This document shows, piece by piece, positions 8,221 through 16,088 of a DNA stretch of 18,704 nucleotides. Position 1 is the stretch's first letter; each line of letters begins with the position of its first letter. The translations under genes were made by a program, and so were the position numbers. The stretch is from Thioalkalivibrio nitratireducens. Lineage in GTDB: Bacteria > Pseudomonadota > Gammaproteobacteria > Ectothiorhodospirales > Ectothiorhodospiraceae. The DNA lies in assembly GCA_011390385.1 (NCBI GenBank), contig JAABSN010000056.1, positions 1 through 18,704 on the forward strand, read 5' to 3'. The notes beneath the pieces were generated by a model. It had not been told where the DNA came from, did not search any database, and was given only the letters and a program-made list of their open reading frames with translations.

Positions 8221-8252
8221 GATAAAAAAAACACAACCGAAGGAGGGTTTTC

Positions 8253-9761
8253 ATGAGAAAGGGCGCGCTTCTGATAGCGGCAGGCCTGTTATTCGCCTGG
8301 GGTGGAACGTCCCAGGTTTCGGCCGGCGATGTCGCCGCCGGCGAGCAATTGGCCAATGCGATGTGCGCGGCATGCCACGGCCCCGGGGGTGTGGGCATGG
8401 GCCCGAATCCGCCGCTCGCGGGGATTTCAGAGGAATACTTTGTCAAGACCATGCATGCCTTCCGCTCGGGCGCGCGCGAAAGCGCGACGATGGGCGCGTT
8501 GAGCGGTGGCCTCACCGACGAGCAATTCCAGCACCTGGCTGCCTATTACGGGCAGTTCGAACCGATCGCACACGAGTTCCGGATCGACGGCCCGCTGCAC
8601 CACGTCTCCGCCAGCGTCTGCCAGACCTGTCACGAGGACATCTACCATCAATGGTCCGGCTCGATGCACGCGAAGAGCACCGCATTGCGCGATCCGATCC
8701 ATGAGCTCCTGTACCGCCAGGAGGTGGGTGATCCGCGAGCCGAAGGACAGTTGCACCAGCGCTCGCAACGCTATCCCGTGTGCCTGCAATGCCATTCCCC
8801 GAACGCCGCCAAGGACCAGGTGACCAAACTCGACGCCAAGGACGCGTACGCCGAAGGCGTGAACTGCGTCGCATGTCATCAGATTTCCGGCTACAAGGGC
8901 GTGCGCCGTGCGGAAGGCGGGCTGCGGCTTGGTATCATGGCGTACGAGACCTCTGGCGATACGCTTCAGGGAGCGACCGGATTCCCGTTCGATCTCACCG
9001 CCAACGGGAACGTGCAGGGCAATCCGCATATCCCGACGGGTGAGACCGATACGTTCGGCCAGGCGATTCCCGCTGCGCTGCCGCTGCAGGCCAATCCACG
9101 CATGATGCGCAGTTCCGAGCTATGCCTTGGCTGCCACCACCTGCGACCCAACCCACAAGGGGTTCCACTATGCGCCACCGGCGACGAGATCGAAGCCAGC
9201 GGCTCGCAGGTCACCTGCCAGTCGTGCCACATGCCGATCGCCAACGGCTTTGCCAATCACAGCATGGGCGGTGGTCATGACCCGGCGATGCTGGCGCGTG
9301 CAGTCAAGCTGACAGTCGACGTGGAATCCAGCGGCGACGGCGTTCTCGCGCACGTGGTCATGGAGAACCAACTGCCGCACAAGATGCCCACCGGGGCCCC
9401 GTTCCGGAACATCCAGGTCAAGGTCACCGCATTCGACGCTGCCGGTAACGTGCTGTGGACCAACTTCGACAAGCACGCGCAACAGGAAGACCCGAAATCG
9501 TACCTGTTCTATCAGTTGGCTGACGACGAAGGCAAGCCGTCGATGCCGCCAACGGCAACGCGGGTGGGCATCGACAGCCGCCTGGAACCCCATGAGCGCC
9601 GCGTGCTCAGCTACGAAATACCGGGGGAGCCGGCCGTGGTTCGCGCGGAAATGCTCTACAACCTCGTGTTCGAGGGCATGAAGCCACGGATCATGGAACT
9701 CACGGATGATACCGATGTGCTGAAAACACGACGCATGGCATTCTACGAGGCCCGGCTCTAA
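8253..9761 (+). CDS. Hexaheme cytochrome c: class I domain fused to a cytochrome c554-like multiheme domain
   Basis: This 502-residue exported protein has a signal peptide that ends after VSA at residue 24. There are six CXXCH heme motifs, starting at C38, C123, C177, C205, C291 and C322. The first lies in a small class I (c553-like) domain at about 25-100, with M80 a likely distal ligand. The other five, with the QWSGSMHAKS segment at 133-142, resemble the cytochrome c554 / multiheme electron-transfer group. A heme-free, strand-rich C-terminal domain (about 350-502) carries NQLPHKMPTG at 372-381. The protein should act in the periplasm as an electron carrier or a reductase/oxidase subunit; its substrate cannot be read from the sequence. 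AGGAGG lies 7 bases before the ATG. The gene is monocistronic, ends in a terminator, and sits just before the ccm operon that would mature it. Confidence 0.9.
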   Translation: MRKGALLIAAGLLFAWGGTSQVSAGDVAAGEQLANAMCAACHGPGGVGMGPNPPLAGISEEYFVKTMHAFRSGARESATMGALSGGLTDEQFQHLAAYYGQFEPIAHEFRIDGPLHHVSASVCQTCHEDIYHQWSGSMHAKSTALRDPIHELLYRQEVGDPRAEGQLHQRSQRYPVCLQCHSPNAAKDQVTKLDAKDAYAEGVNCVACHQISGYKGVRRAEGGLRLGIMAYETSGDTLQGATGFPFDLTANGNVQGNPHIPTGETDTFGQAIPAALPLQANPRMMRSSELCLGCHHLRPNPQGVPLCATGDEIEASGSQVTCQSCHMPIANGFANHSMGGGHDPAMLARAVKLTVDVESSGDGVLAHVVMENQLPHKMPTGAPFRNIQVKVTAFDAAGNVLWTNFDKHAQQEDPKSYLFYQLADDEGKPSMPPTATRVGIDSRLEPHERRVLSYEIPGEPAVVRAEMLYNLVFEGMKPRIMELTDDTDVLKTRRMAFYEARL

Positions 9762-9772
9762 CGGGTTTGTTT

Positions 9773-9792
9773 CCCGCCAGCGTTCTGGCGGG
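9773..9792 (+). terminator. First hairpin after the cytochrome gene
   Basis: CCCGCCAG, loop CGTT, then CTGGCGGG forms a perfect 8-base stem 11 bases after the stop codon. It has no following T run, so it more likely protects the 3' end or assists the terminator directly downstream. Confidence 0.6.
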
Positions 9793-9796
9793 CTTG

Positions 9797-9830
9797 ACCG
9801 GGTGGCCGACAACGGCCTCCCGGTTTTTTT
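9797..9830 (+). terminator. Rho-independent terminator of the cytochrome gene
   Basis: ACCGGG pairs with CCCGGT, then after one T-T mismatch GGCCG pairs with CGGCC around an ACAA loop. The stem runs straight into seven to eight T residues. This is a textbook intrinsic terminator and separates the cytochrome from the ccm operon. Confidence 0.9.
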
Positions 9831-10129
9831 GTCCGGCGTTCCAGATCCAGCGGCCGCTGATTGGCGCAACGTGCAAGTCGCGATCATGCCCGCGCACCCC
9901 GGGCCCTGCCCACGGGCACACTGCCTTCCATGTTCAGGGTTGGCGCGCATGTTCAGGGTTGGCGCGCTTCTCGATCCGAGTGAACGTGCGGCCGGACCTG
10001 AACGGCAAACGCCCGTGCAAATGGCGATCTCGGTTGGTGCCGTACCACCTTCGTGGCGGGTACCACGTTGGCCGGCATTGGTGCACAATGCCGACGCTTC
10101 CAATGATGAATTCCAAGCCCAGAGGCAAT
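9831..10129. other. Upstream region of the ccm operon
   Basis: About 300 bases lie between the cytochrome terminator and ccmA. The frame of ccmA stays open through the region, but the codons before GTG 10130 give no CcmA-like sequence. The stretch holds a 19-base tandem duplication (9929-9967) and a small hairpin near 10043-10064 (CCAC-CTTC-GTGG core). The ccm promoter should lie here, but I found no clear -35/-10 pair. Confidence 0.45.
9929..9967 (+). repeat. Exact 19-base tandem duplication
   Basis: The unit ATGTTCAGGGTTGGCGCGC occurs at 9930-9948 and again without a gap at 9949-9967; the base before each copy also matches. Exact identity suggests a recent slippage event or a doubled binding site in the region before ccmA. 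Confidence 0.85.
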
Positions 10130-10774
10130 GTGACTGTTGAATCTTCCGGCCTGGCTGACAGGAAACTGAGGGCAGTCGATCTCGCCGCCGAACGCGGTGA
10201 ACGGCGGCTTTTCGAACATCTGCACTTCACGCTATCCCCGGGGCAGCTGCTGCAGGTCTCCGGGCGTAACGGCAGCGGCAAGACCAGCCTTCTGCGCATC
10301 ATCAGTGGATTGTCGCGAGCGACCGATGGCGATGTATTCTGGGGCGAGGAACGCATTCGGTCCGTCGACGGCGGTACCGGTTCCTGTCTAGGTTACCTCG
10401 GCCATCACAACGCACTGAAGGAAGACCTGACGGCACAGGAGAACATCCTTTTTGGCGTACGCCTTGGCGGCGGTGCCGCGAACGCCGATTCCGCGCGCTC
10501 GATGCTCGAACGCCTTGGCCTTGCCGGCTATGAGGACTTGCCCACGCGATTCCTGTCCCAGGGTCAGAAGCGACGTGTCGCCCTGGCCCGCCTGCTGCTG
10601 CAGCAGCGTCCGATATGGATCCTCGACGAACCCTACGCCGCCCTCGATGTCCAGGTGATCGACGTCCTGCGCAACTCGATCGAGACGCATCTCGCCCAGC
10701 AGGGATTGATCGTCATCACGACTCATCAGGCCGTTGACATCGACGGCGACTGCCACAACCTGCATCTGGGATGA
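10130..10774 (+). CDS. ccmA: Heme exporter ATP-binding protein CcmA
   Basis: CcmA is the cytoplasmic ABC ATPase of cytochrome c maturation System I. With CcmB, C and D it drives release of heme-loaded CcmE in the periplasm. The 214-residue product (family about 207) has Walker A GRNGSGKT (45-52), signature LSQGQ (142-146), Walker B ILDEP (164-168), and the switch histidine in TTH (197-199). I chose GTG 10130 because AGAGG (10121-10125) lies 4 bases upstream and the length then fits the family. In-frame ATGs at 10088, 10103 and 10106 have no ribosome binding site and would add 8-14 unconserved residues. The ATG at 10128 is out of frame and stops at once. It is the first gene of the operon, and its stop is 4 bases before ccmB. 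Confidence 0.95.
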   Translation: MTVESSGLADRKLRAVDLAAERGERRLFEHLHFTLSPGQLLQVSGRNGSGKTSLLRIISGLSRATDGDVFWGEERIRSVDGGTGSCLGYLGHHNALKEDLTAQENILFGVRLGGGAANADSARSMLERLGLAGYEDLPTRFLSQGQKRRVALARLLLQQRPIWILDEPYAALDVQVIDVLRNSIETHLAQQGLIVITTHQAVDIDGDCHNLHLG

Positions 10775-10778
10775 CCTG

Positions 10779-11447
10779 ATGTTCCGATCGCTGTTTGCCT
10801 TGCTCCGGCGCGACCTGACCCTGGCCCTGCGCCGGCCTCAGGACGCGCTGACCGTGGTCGGGTTTTTCGTCGTGGTTGTCGCGCTGTTTCCTTTGGGGAT
10901 CGGGCCCGATCCGGAATTCCTGCGCAGCCTCGCGCCCGGAGTGCTCTGGGTCGCCGCCCTGCTGGCGGTGATGCTGTCCCTCGAACGCCTGTTCTCGGAC
11001 GATTATCGCGACGGGACCCTGGAACAAATGCTCCTGGTCCCGGAACCGCTGGGCCTTCTGGTGCTCACCAAGACCCTCGCCCACTGGCTGATCACGGGCC
11101 TCCCACTGGTGCTGATCTCGCCCCTGCTCGCGGTCCAATTGAACTTGCGCGCCGACGAGATCGTGATGCTCATGGCGGCGCTGCTTCTCGGAACTCCGAT
11201 TCTCAGTCTCATCGGTTCGATCGGCGCCGCCCTCACCCTGGGGCTCCGCGGCGGGGGCGTCCTTATTGCACTGCTGATTCTGCCGCTTTATGTTCCGCCA
11301 CTGATTCTCGGTGCCGGGGCAGTGGATGCGGTCATGCACGGAGCCAGCGCCCAGGCGCATCTGTCGCTGCTGGGTGCGATGATGGTATTTGCGCTGTTCG
11401 CAACACCGTGGGCCACTGCCGCGGCCGTGCGGATCATGCTCGACTGA
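10779..11447 (+). CDS. ccmB: Heme exporter membrane protein CcmB
   Basis: CcmB is the inner-membrane subunit of the CcmABCD transporter complex. The 222-residue product (E. coli about 220) has about six hydrophobic segments. The conserved cytoplasmic start (LLRRDLTLALRRP), the ERLFSDDYRDGTLEQ motif and the PLYVPPLILG segment are typical of the family. The frame is open before 10779, but ATG 10779 follows the ccmA stop by 4 bases and gives the family's usual N-terminus. The gene ends 13 bases before ccmC. Confidence 0.95.
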   Translation: MFRSLFALLRRDLTLALRRPQDALTVVGFFVVVVALFPLGIGPDPEFLRSLAPGVLWVAALLAVMLSLERLFSDDYRDGTLEQMLLVPEPLGLLVLTKTLAHWLITGLPLVLISPLLAVQLNLRADEIVMLMAALLLGTPILSLIGSIGAALTLGLRGGGVLIALLILPLYVPPLILGAGAVDAVMHGASAQAHLSLLGAMMVFALFATPWATAAAVRIMLD

Positions 11448-11460
11448 CGGAGGAATCAAC

Positions 11461-12210
11461 GTGTCGGAAAGAAGTATCCAGTGGTTTCGCTTCACGGCGC
11501 CGGCGAATTTCTACGATCTTGCGGGGCGGCTCATCCCCTGGTTCGCTGCCTTGACCATTGCCCTGTTCGCGGTCGGCCTTTACCTCGGGTTGGTGGTGGC
11601 GCCCTCCGACTATCAGCAGGGCGACAGTTACCGGATCATCTACATTCATGTGCCGACGGCCTGGATGGGCATGTTTCTCTATGTTCTGATGGCCATCTAC
11701 GCAGCGATCGGACTGATCTGGCGGATCAAGATAGCGGAGGTGATGGCCAAGGCCATCGCCCCGACTGGCGCGCTGATGACCTTTTTCGCGCTCTGGACCG
11801 GCGCGCTCTGGGGCCGCCCGACCTGGGGCGTCTACTGGGTCTGGGACGCACGGCTCACTTCGATGCTGATCCTTCTGTTTCTTTATCTCGGCTACATGGC
11901 GCTGCATGCGGCCATCGACGACCGCCAGCGGGCATCGAATGCGAGCGCGGTGCTGGCCATGGTCGGCGCGGTGAATGTTCCAATCATCTACTTTTCCGTG
12001 CAGTGGTGGAACACTTTGCATCAGGGTGCGTCGATCACAGTGACTGAAGCCCCGACGATGGCCACCATCATGTTCGTCACGCTGCTCATCATGACCCTGG
12101 CAGCGTGGATGTACTCGATTGCAGTGGTCCTGGCCAGGGCTCGCATCGAAGTACTGGAACGGGAACGCAAGACAGCATGGGTCCGGCAACGTCTGGAGGC
12201 GGAATCATGA
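11461..12210 (+). CDS. ccmC: Heme handling membrane protein CcmC
   Basis: CcmC binds heme in the periplasmic face of the membrane and loads it onto CcmE. The 249-residue product (family about 245) has six membrane segments. It carries the tryptophan-rich WWD signature at 117-129 (with WVWD at 126-129) and the two expected heme-ligand histidines, H63 (in IHVP) and H187 (in TLHQG). The start is GTG 11461 with GGAGG 7 bases upstream; the frame continues upstream inside ccmB but without similarity. Its stop overlaps the ccmD start by 4 bases (ATGA), so translation is probably coupled. Confidence 0.96.
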   Translation: MSERSIQWFRFTAPANFYDLAGRLIPWFAALTIALFAVGLYLGLVVAPSDYQQGDSYRIIYIHVPTAWMGMFLYVLMAIYAAIGLIWRIKIAEVMAKAIAPTGALMTFFALWTGALWGRPTWGVYWVWDARLTSMLILLFLYLGYMALHAAIDDRQRASNASAVLAMVGAVNVPIIYFSVQWWNTLHQGASITVTEAPTMATIMFVTLLIMTLAAWMYSIAVVLARARIEVLERERKTAWVRQRLEAES

Positions 12211-12377
12211 AGGAGTTTCTGGCAATGGGCGGATATGCGCCCTATGTCTGGGGGTCGTATCTGGTCATGGCCGGCCTCCTGGTGGTGGAAATGGTGCAAC
12301 TACGCTACCGTCGTCGTGGTCTGATGGGCTGGCTGAAGCGCATGGCCCGGTTGACGGAACAGGAGGAGAGAACGTGA
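12207..12377 (+). CDS. ccmD: Heme exporter small protein CcmD
   Basis: CcmD is a small single-span inner-membrane protein that stabilises the CcmABC-CcmE complex and helps release holo-CcmE. The 56-residue product has one hydrophobic segment (about 12-30, including PYVWGSY, a CcmD hallmark) followed by a basic cytoplasmic tail. GGAGG lies 7 bases before ATG 12207. It overlaps ccmC by 4 bases and ccmE by 4 bases (GTGA), so it is embedded in a translationally coupled block. Confidence 0.93.
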   Translation: MKEFLAMGGYAPYVWGSYLVMAGLLVVEMVQLRYRRRGLMGWLKRMARLTEQEERT

Positions 12378-12835
12378 AAAAAAGACAAAAGCGACTGCTG
12401 CTGGTCGTGGGCGGACTGGCCGGCGTGGCCGTCGTGGCGGGGTTGGTGCTGAACGCTTTTCGAGACAATCTGGTGTTCTTCTACACTCCGTCGGACATCG
12501 TCGCCGACATCGTGCCGATGGAGCGGACCTTCCGTATCGGTGGGCTGGTGGAGGATGGCAGCGTATATCGAGCCGAGGACGGAGTGACCGTGCACTTCCG
12601 GGTCACCGATACCGCTGTGGCGGTACCCGTCGTCTATCACGGTATCCTGCCCAACCTTTTCCGCGAGGGTCAGGGAGTAGTGGCCGTGGGCAACCTGGAG
12701 GACGGCGGAGTGTTCCGCGCCAATCAGGTCATGGCCCGCCACGACGAGACCTACATGCCGCCGGAGGCGGCGGAAGCGATCAAGCGCGCGCAGCGTGAAC
12801 AGGCGCAGACGGTCGGGCATCCGGGGGGATACTGA
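12374..12835 (+). CDS. ccmE: Heme chaperone CcmE
   Basis: CcmE is the periplasmic, membrane-anchored heme chaperone that carries heme from CcmABCD to the CcmF/H ligase. The 153-residue product has a basic N-terminus, one membrane anchor (about 8-27) and an OB-fold domain. The covalent heme attachment residue is H123, in the conserved HDETYMPPE segment; Y127 is the expected axial ligand. This is the usual His-type CcmE. The start is GTG 12374 with AGGAGG just upstream, overlapping the ccmD stop. Confidence 0.96.
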   Translation: MKKRQKRLLLVVGGLAGVAVVAGLVLNAFRDNLVFFYTPSDIVADIVPMERTFRIGGLVEDGSVYRAEDGVTVHFRVTDTAVAVPVVYHGILPNLFREGQGVVAVGNLEDGGVFRANQVMARHDETYMPPEAAEAIKRAQREQAQTVGHPGGY

Positions 12836-12837
12836 CG

Positions 12838-14871
12838 ATGATTGCCGAGCTTGGACTTTTTGCGCTGATCCTGGCGCTGTTGATGGCGCTGGCGCAGGGC
12901 ACCCTGCCGCTGATCGGTGCGGCGCGCGGCGATGCCGCATTGATGGCCGTCGGCCGGAGCGCCGCCTACGGCCAGCTGTTCTTCATCGGGCTCGCGTATG
13001 CAGCCCTGACGTACGGCTTCGTCACCGATGATTTCTCGATCGCCTATGTGGCAAATCACTCGAACGCATTGCTGCCAACCCAATACAAGGTGTCCGGTGT
13101 CTGGGGTGGACACGAGGGTTCGATGTTGCTGTGGGTACTGATCCTGAGCTTCTGGAGCGCGGCGGTAGCGACGTTCAGCCGCAGTCTGCCACGCGAGGTT
13201 CTGGCACGGGTACTCGGAGTGATGGGCCTGATCGCGATCGGCTTTGTCGGTTTCACCCTGTTCACCTCGAGCCCGTTCGAGCGGCTGTTGCCGGCGGCGC
13301 TCGAGGGCCGGGATCTCAACCCGATGCTGCAGGATCCGGGCCTGATCATTCATCCGCCGATGCTTTACATGGGCTATGTCGGATTTTCTGTCGCGTTCGC
13401 ATTTGCGATCGCGGCGCTGATTGGCGGGCGTCTGGATGCCGCCTGGGCACGCTGGTCGCGGCCATGGACGGCGGTCGCCTGGGCGTTTCTGACCATCGGC
13501 ATCGGTCTGGGCAGCTGGTGGGCCTACTACGTGCTTGGCTGGGGCGGATGGTGGTTCTGGGATCCGGTCGAGAACGCCTCGTTCATGCCCTGGCTGATGG
13601 GCACCGCCCTGCTGCACTCGCTGGCGGTAACCGAGAAGCGCGGCGGGTTCAAGAACTGGACGGTGATGCTGGCGATCCTGACGTTCTCGCTGGTGCTGCT
13701 GGCGGCGTTCCTGGTGCGTTCCGGGGTGCTGACCTCGGTACATGCCTTTGCCGTGGATCCGGATCGCGGGCTGTACCTGCTCGGGTTCATGGCCGTGGTC
13801 GTCGCCAGTTCATTGACCTTGTTCGCGTGGCGCGCCGGGAAGGTGGGGCTGGGCGGTAGCTTCGGCCTGGTCTCGCGGGAATCGGCACTGCTGACCAACA
13901 ACGTGCTGCTGGCCGTTTCGGGGGCCGCAGTACTGCTGGGTACCCTCTACCCGCTGTTTCTGGACGCGTTCGGCCTGGGCAAGATCTCGGTCGGCCCGCC
14001 CTACTTCGAAGCGGTCTTCCTGCCGCTGATGCTGCCGCTGCTGCTGTTGCTCGGGTTCGGACCGCGCCTGCGCTGGAAACAGGACAGTCCGACCGAGCAG
14101 TTGTGGCGCCTGCGCTGGATTTTCCTGGCGAGCCTGGCGTTCGGGATGATCTGGCCGCTGTTTGTCGGCAACTGGTCGTTCCTCGCCGGGATCGGGGCGT
14201 TCCTGGGATTGTGGATTATCGGCTCCTCGCTGAAGGACCTGGTCGAGCGGGTTCTCCCCCGTGCGAACAGCAGCCAGACGCTCGGAACCCGCGTGAAGCG
14301 ACTGGGGCGCAGCTACGTAGGCATGCAGTTCGCGCACATTGGCGTAGCGCTGGTGGTGATTGGCATCACCTTCGTGCTCGGCTATGACGACGAGCGCGAC
14401 GTGCGCATGGCGGTCGGCGAAACCGTCGAGGTGGGAGGCTACGGCTTCCGCCTCGATGCGCTGGAGCGCGTTCGGGGACCGAACTTCGAAGCCGATCAGG
14501 CGACAGTGACGGTGTTCAAGGACGGTCGGCACATGACTACGCTGCGGCCGCAGATGCGCGAGTACTTCAGCCAGGACCAACCGATGGCGCAGACCTCACT
14601 GCACCGCGGATTCTTTCGCGACCTGTACGTGAACATGGGTGAGCCGCTGCCGGGCAATGCCTGGGTGATGCGCGTGTACTACAAGCCGTTCATGAACTGG
14701 GTCTGGGCGGGCGCGATCATGATGGGTCTGGGCGGATTCCTGGCCGCCTCCGACCGCCGTTATCGGGTGCGGGTGCGCCGTGAAGAGGAGCTGCCGGACG
14801 AGGCGGGAAACCTTGCCGGGACCGGTGGTGTCCAATCGGGTCGTACGGCATCGCCCTCGGCCACCGGCTGA
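12838..14871 (+). CDS. ccmF: Cytochrome c heme lyase subunit CcmF
   Basis: CcmF is the large inner-membrane subunit of the heme ligase. It reduces and receives heme from CcmE and attaches it to apocytochrome thiols. The 677-residue product (E. coli about 650) has roughly 15 hydrophobic segments. The WWD signature (GWGGWWFWD, 234-242) and the preceding GSWWAYYVLG stretch are intact. A large periplasmic loop lies near the C-terminus, before the last membrane span. ATG 12838 starts 2 bases after the ccmE stop. A 180-base gap with strong hairpins follows, unlike the rest of the operon. Confidence 0.97.
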   Translation: MIAELGLFALILALLMALAQGTLPLIGAARGDAALMAVGRSAAYGQLFFIGLAYAALTYGFVTDDFSIAYVANHSNALLPTQYKVSGVWGGHEGSMLLWVLILSFWSAAVATFSRSLPREVLARVLGVMGLIAIGFVGFTLFTSSPFERLLPAALEGRDLNPMLQDPGLIIHPPMLYMGYVGFSVAFAFAIAALIGGRLDAAWARWSRPWTAVAWAFLTIGIGLGSWWAYYVLGWGGWWFWDPVENASFMPWLMGTALLHSLAVTEKRGGFKNWTVMLAILTFSLVLLAAFLVRSGVLTSVHAFAVDPDRGLYLLGFMAVVVASSLTLFAWRAGKVGLGGSFGLVSRESALLTNNVLLAVSGAAVLLGTLYPLFLDAFGLGKISVGPPYFEAVFLPLMLPLLLLLGFGPRLRWKQDSPTEQLWRLRWIFLASLAFGMIWPLFVGNWSFLAGIGAFLGLWIIGSSLKDLVERVLPRANSSQTLGTRVKRLGRSYVGMQFAHIGVALVVIGITFVLGYDDERDVRMAVGETVEVGGYGFRLDALERVRGPNFEADQATVTVFKDGRHMTTLRPQMREYFSQDQPMAQTSLHRGFFRDLYVNMGEPLPGNAWVMRVYYKPFMNWVWAGAIMMGLGGFLAASDRRYRVRVRREEELPDEAGNLAGTGGVQSGRTASPSATG

Positions 14872-14897
14872 CCATCGGGCCGTCTTTGTTCGTGACC

Positions 14898-14927
14898 AGC
14901 CTCGCCCCCGCAATCGGGGGCGAGGCT
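14898..14927 (+). terminator. Strong hairpin between ccmF and ccmG
   Basis: A perfect 13-base stem (AGCCTCGCCCCCG / CGGGGGCGAGGCT) closes a CAAT loop. No T run follows, so it is not a classical intrinsic terminator. It could attenuate, pause or protect the ccmA-F part of the transcript. Confidence 0.6.
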
Positions 14928-14950
14928 GAGGGGCGCGCCCTGTCGCTATC

Positions 14951-14968
14951 CTGCATCCCGCGATGCAG
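14951..14968 (+). other. Second small hairpin before ccmG
   Basis: CTGCATC, loop CCGC, GATGCAG gives a perfect 7-base stem 23 bases after the first hairpin and 83 bases before ccmG. Its symmetry would also suit an operator for an internal promoter. No -10/-35 pair is clear. Confidence 0.4.
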
Positions 14969-15051
14969 TCAGCAGTGCGGTCCTGGTGACGGTCGTTCGC
15001 CGCCTTATGGCGCACCCTTGTCCTGATCGTGTCCTGGAGGTTCTGAAACCG

Positions 15052-15582
15052 ATGAAGTTACGTTTCCTGATTCCGTTGTTCGCCTTTGTCGTGCTCGTCG
15101 GAGTGCTCTGGGTGGGTCTGAGTCTCGACCCGCGCGCCCTTCCGTCGCCCCTGGTCGGCAAGGAAGCGCCGGATTTCGACCTGCCCCAGCTTCGCGAACC
15201 GGAAACACGGTTTGCCCGAGCGGACATGCTCGGCAAGCCCGCCCTGTTCAATGTCTGGGCCTCCTGGTGCGTGACCTGCCGTCAGGAACACCCGATGCTT
15301 GCTCAGTTGCGTGACAACGGCATCCCGGTTTACGGGTTGAACTACAAGGACACCCGCTCTGACGCGCTCCGCTTCCTGGCGCGTTACGGGGACCCCTATC
15401 AGGCGATCGGTTTCGACGAAGCCGGGATGGTCGGCATCGACTACGGTGTTTACGCGACGCCGGAAAGTTTCCTGATCGATCGCCACGGCATGATCCGGTT
15501 CAAGCACATCGGAATGATCACCCCGGACGTCATCGAAAACGAAATTCTACCGCTCTACCGACAACTGGAGGCCGAATCATGA
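15052..15582 (+). CDS. ccmG: Thiol:disulfide interchange protein CcmG (DsbE)
   Basis: CcmG is a membrane-anchored periplasmic thioredoxin that keeps apocytochrome CXXCH thiols (directly or via CcmH) reduced for heme attachment. The 176-residue product (E. coli 185) has one N-terminal anchor (about 5-24) and a thioredoxin domain. The active site is WCVTC (C73, C76). The cis-proline loop reads ATPES, where GTPE is more usual, a mild variant. ATG 15052 has GGAGG about 11 bases upstream, slightly far. The frame is open to 14986, but the extra residues are unlike the family. The stop overlaps ccmH by 4 bases. Confidence 0.95.
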   Translation: MKLRFLIPLFAFVVLVGVLWVGLSLDPRALPSPLVGKEAPDFDLPQLREPETRFARADMLGKPALFNVWASWCVTCRQEHPMLAQLRDNGIPVYGLNYKDTRSDALRFLARYGDPYQAIGFDEAGMVGIDYGVYATPESFLIDRHGMIRFKHIGMITPDVIENEILPLYRQLEAES

Positions 15583-16088
15583 GGCGGCATTTCTCCACTC
15601 TGGCGTTGCTCTGCGTCGGGGCCGTGTTTCTGCTGATCCCCCCCGCCGGCCTGTTGGCGGCACCGACCGCGCCGCCTTCGGAGCCCGTCACCTTCGCGAC
15701 CGAGGATCAGGAGGTCCGCTACCAGAAACTGATCCGCGAACTGCGCTGTACCGTCTGCCAGAACCAGAACCTGATCGAATCCAACGCTCCCTTGGCCAAT
15801 GACCTGCGCCGGCAGATTTCGCTGATGATCAAGGACGGCGCCAACAGCGACGAGATCGTGGACTACATGGTCGCCCGGTACGGTGATTTCGTGCTGTTCC
15901 GTCCCCCGATGAATTCGACCACCTACCTGTTGTGGTTCGGGCCTGTCGCAATGCTCCTGATCGGGCTGTCGGCGCTGGGGATGATCCTCTACCGCCGCCG
16001 CAACCAGTCCGGCACGGGCGCGCTCTCCGAGGAGGAGCAGGAGCGCCTGCGCCGCTTGCTCGGCGACAGTGACGGGGGTAAGGCATGA
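15579..16088 (+). CDS. ccmH: Cytochrome c maturation protein CcmH
   Basis: CcmH is the membrane-anchored periplasmic thiol protein that works with CcmG and CcmF/I at the heme ligation step. The 169-residue product has a signal peptide (about 1-28), a helical domain with the family's LRCTVCQNQ motif (C57, C60), a C-terminal membrane span (about 113-136) and a charged tail. It is the short form, with the TPR part encoded separately as CcmI, as in many proteobacteria, rather than the fused E. coli form. It overlaps ccmG and ccmI by 4 bases each. Confidence 0.96.
   Translation: MRRHFSTLALLCVGAVFLLIPPAGLLAAPTAPPSEPVTFATEDQEVRYQKLIRELRCTVCQNQNLIESNAPLANDLRRQISLMIKDGANSDEIVDYMVARYGDFVLFRPPMNSTTYLLWFGPVAMLLIGLSALGMILYRRRNQSGTGALSEEEQERLRRLLGDSDGGKA

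Larger units (their letters stand above)
7690..8252. other. Long divergent intergenic region
   Basis: These 563 bases separate the divergent thioredoxin-fold and cytochrome genes, and no open frame here looks like a protein. Several short symmetric elements are present: 7768-7785, 7834-7847, 7911-7923 and 8208-8220. A GC-rich stretch at 8045-8190 could fold locally, but I could not match it to a known riboswitch. TATAAG at 8039-8044 resembles a -10 box without a good -35. The last 60 bases are AT-rich and lead into a strong AGGAGG. Confidence 0.5.

Noticed and set aside
12751..13743. A 330-codon minus-strand open frame across ccmE and ccmF
   Set aside because: Gln/Arg-rich shadow of ccmF, which carries intact WWD motifs in the plus-strand frame.
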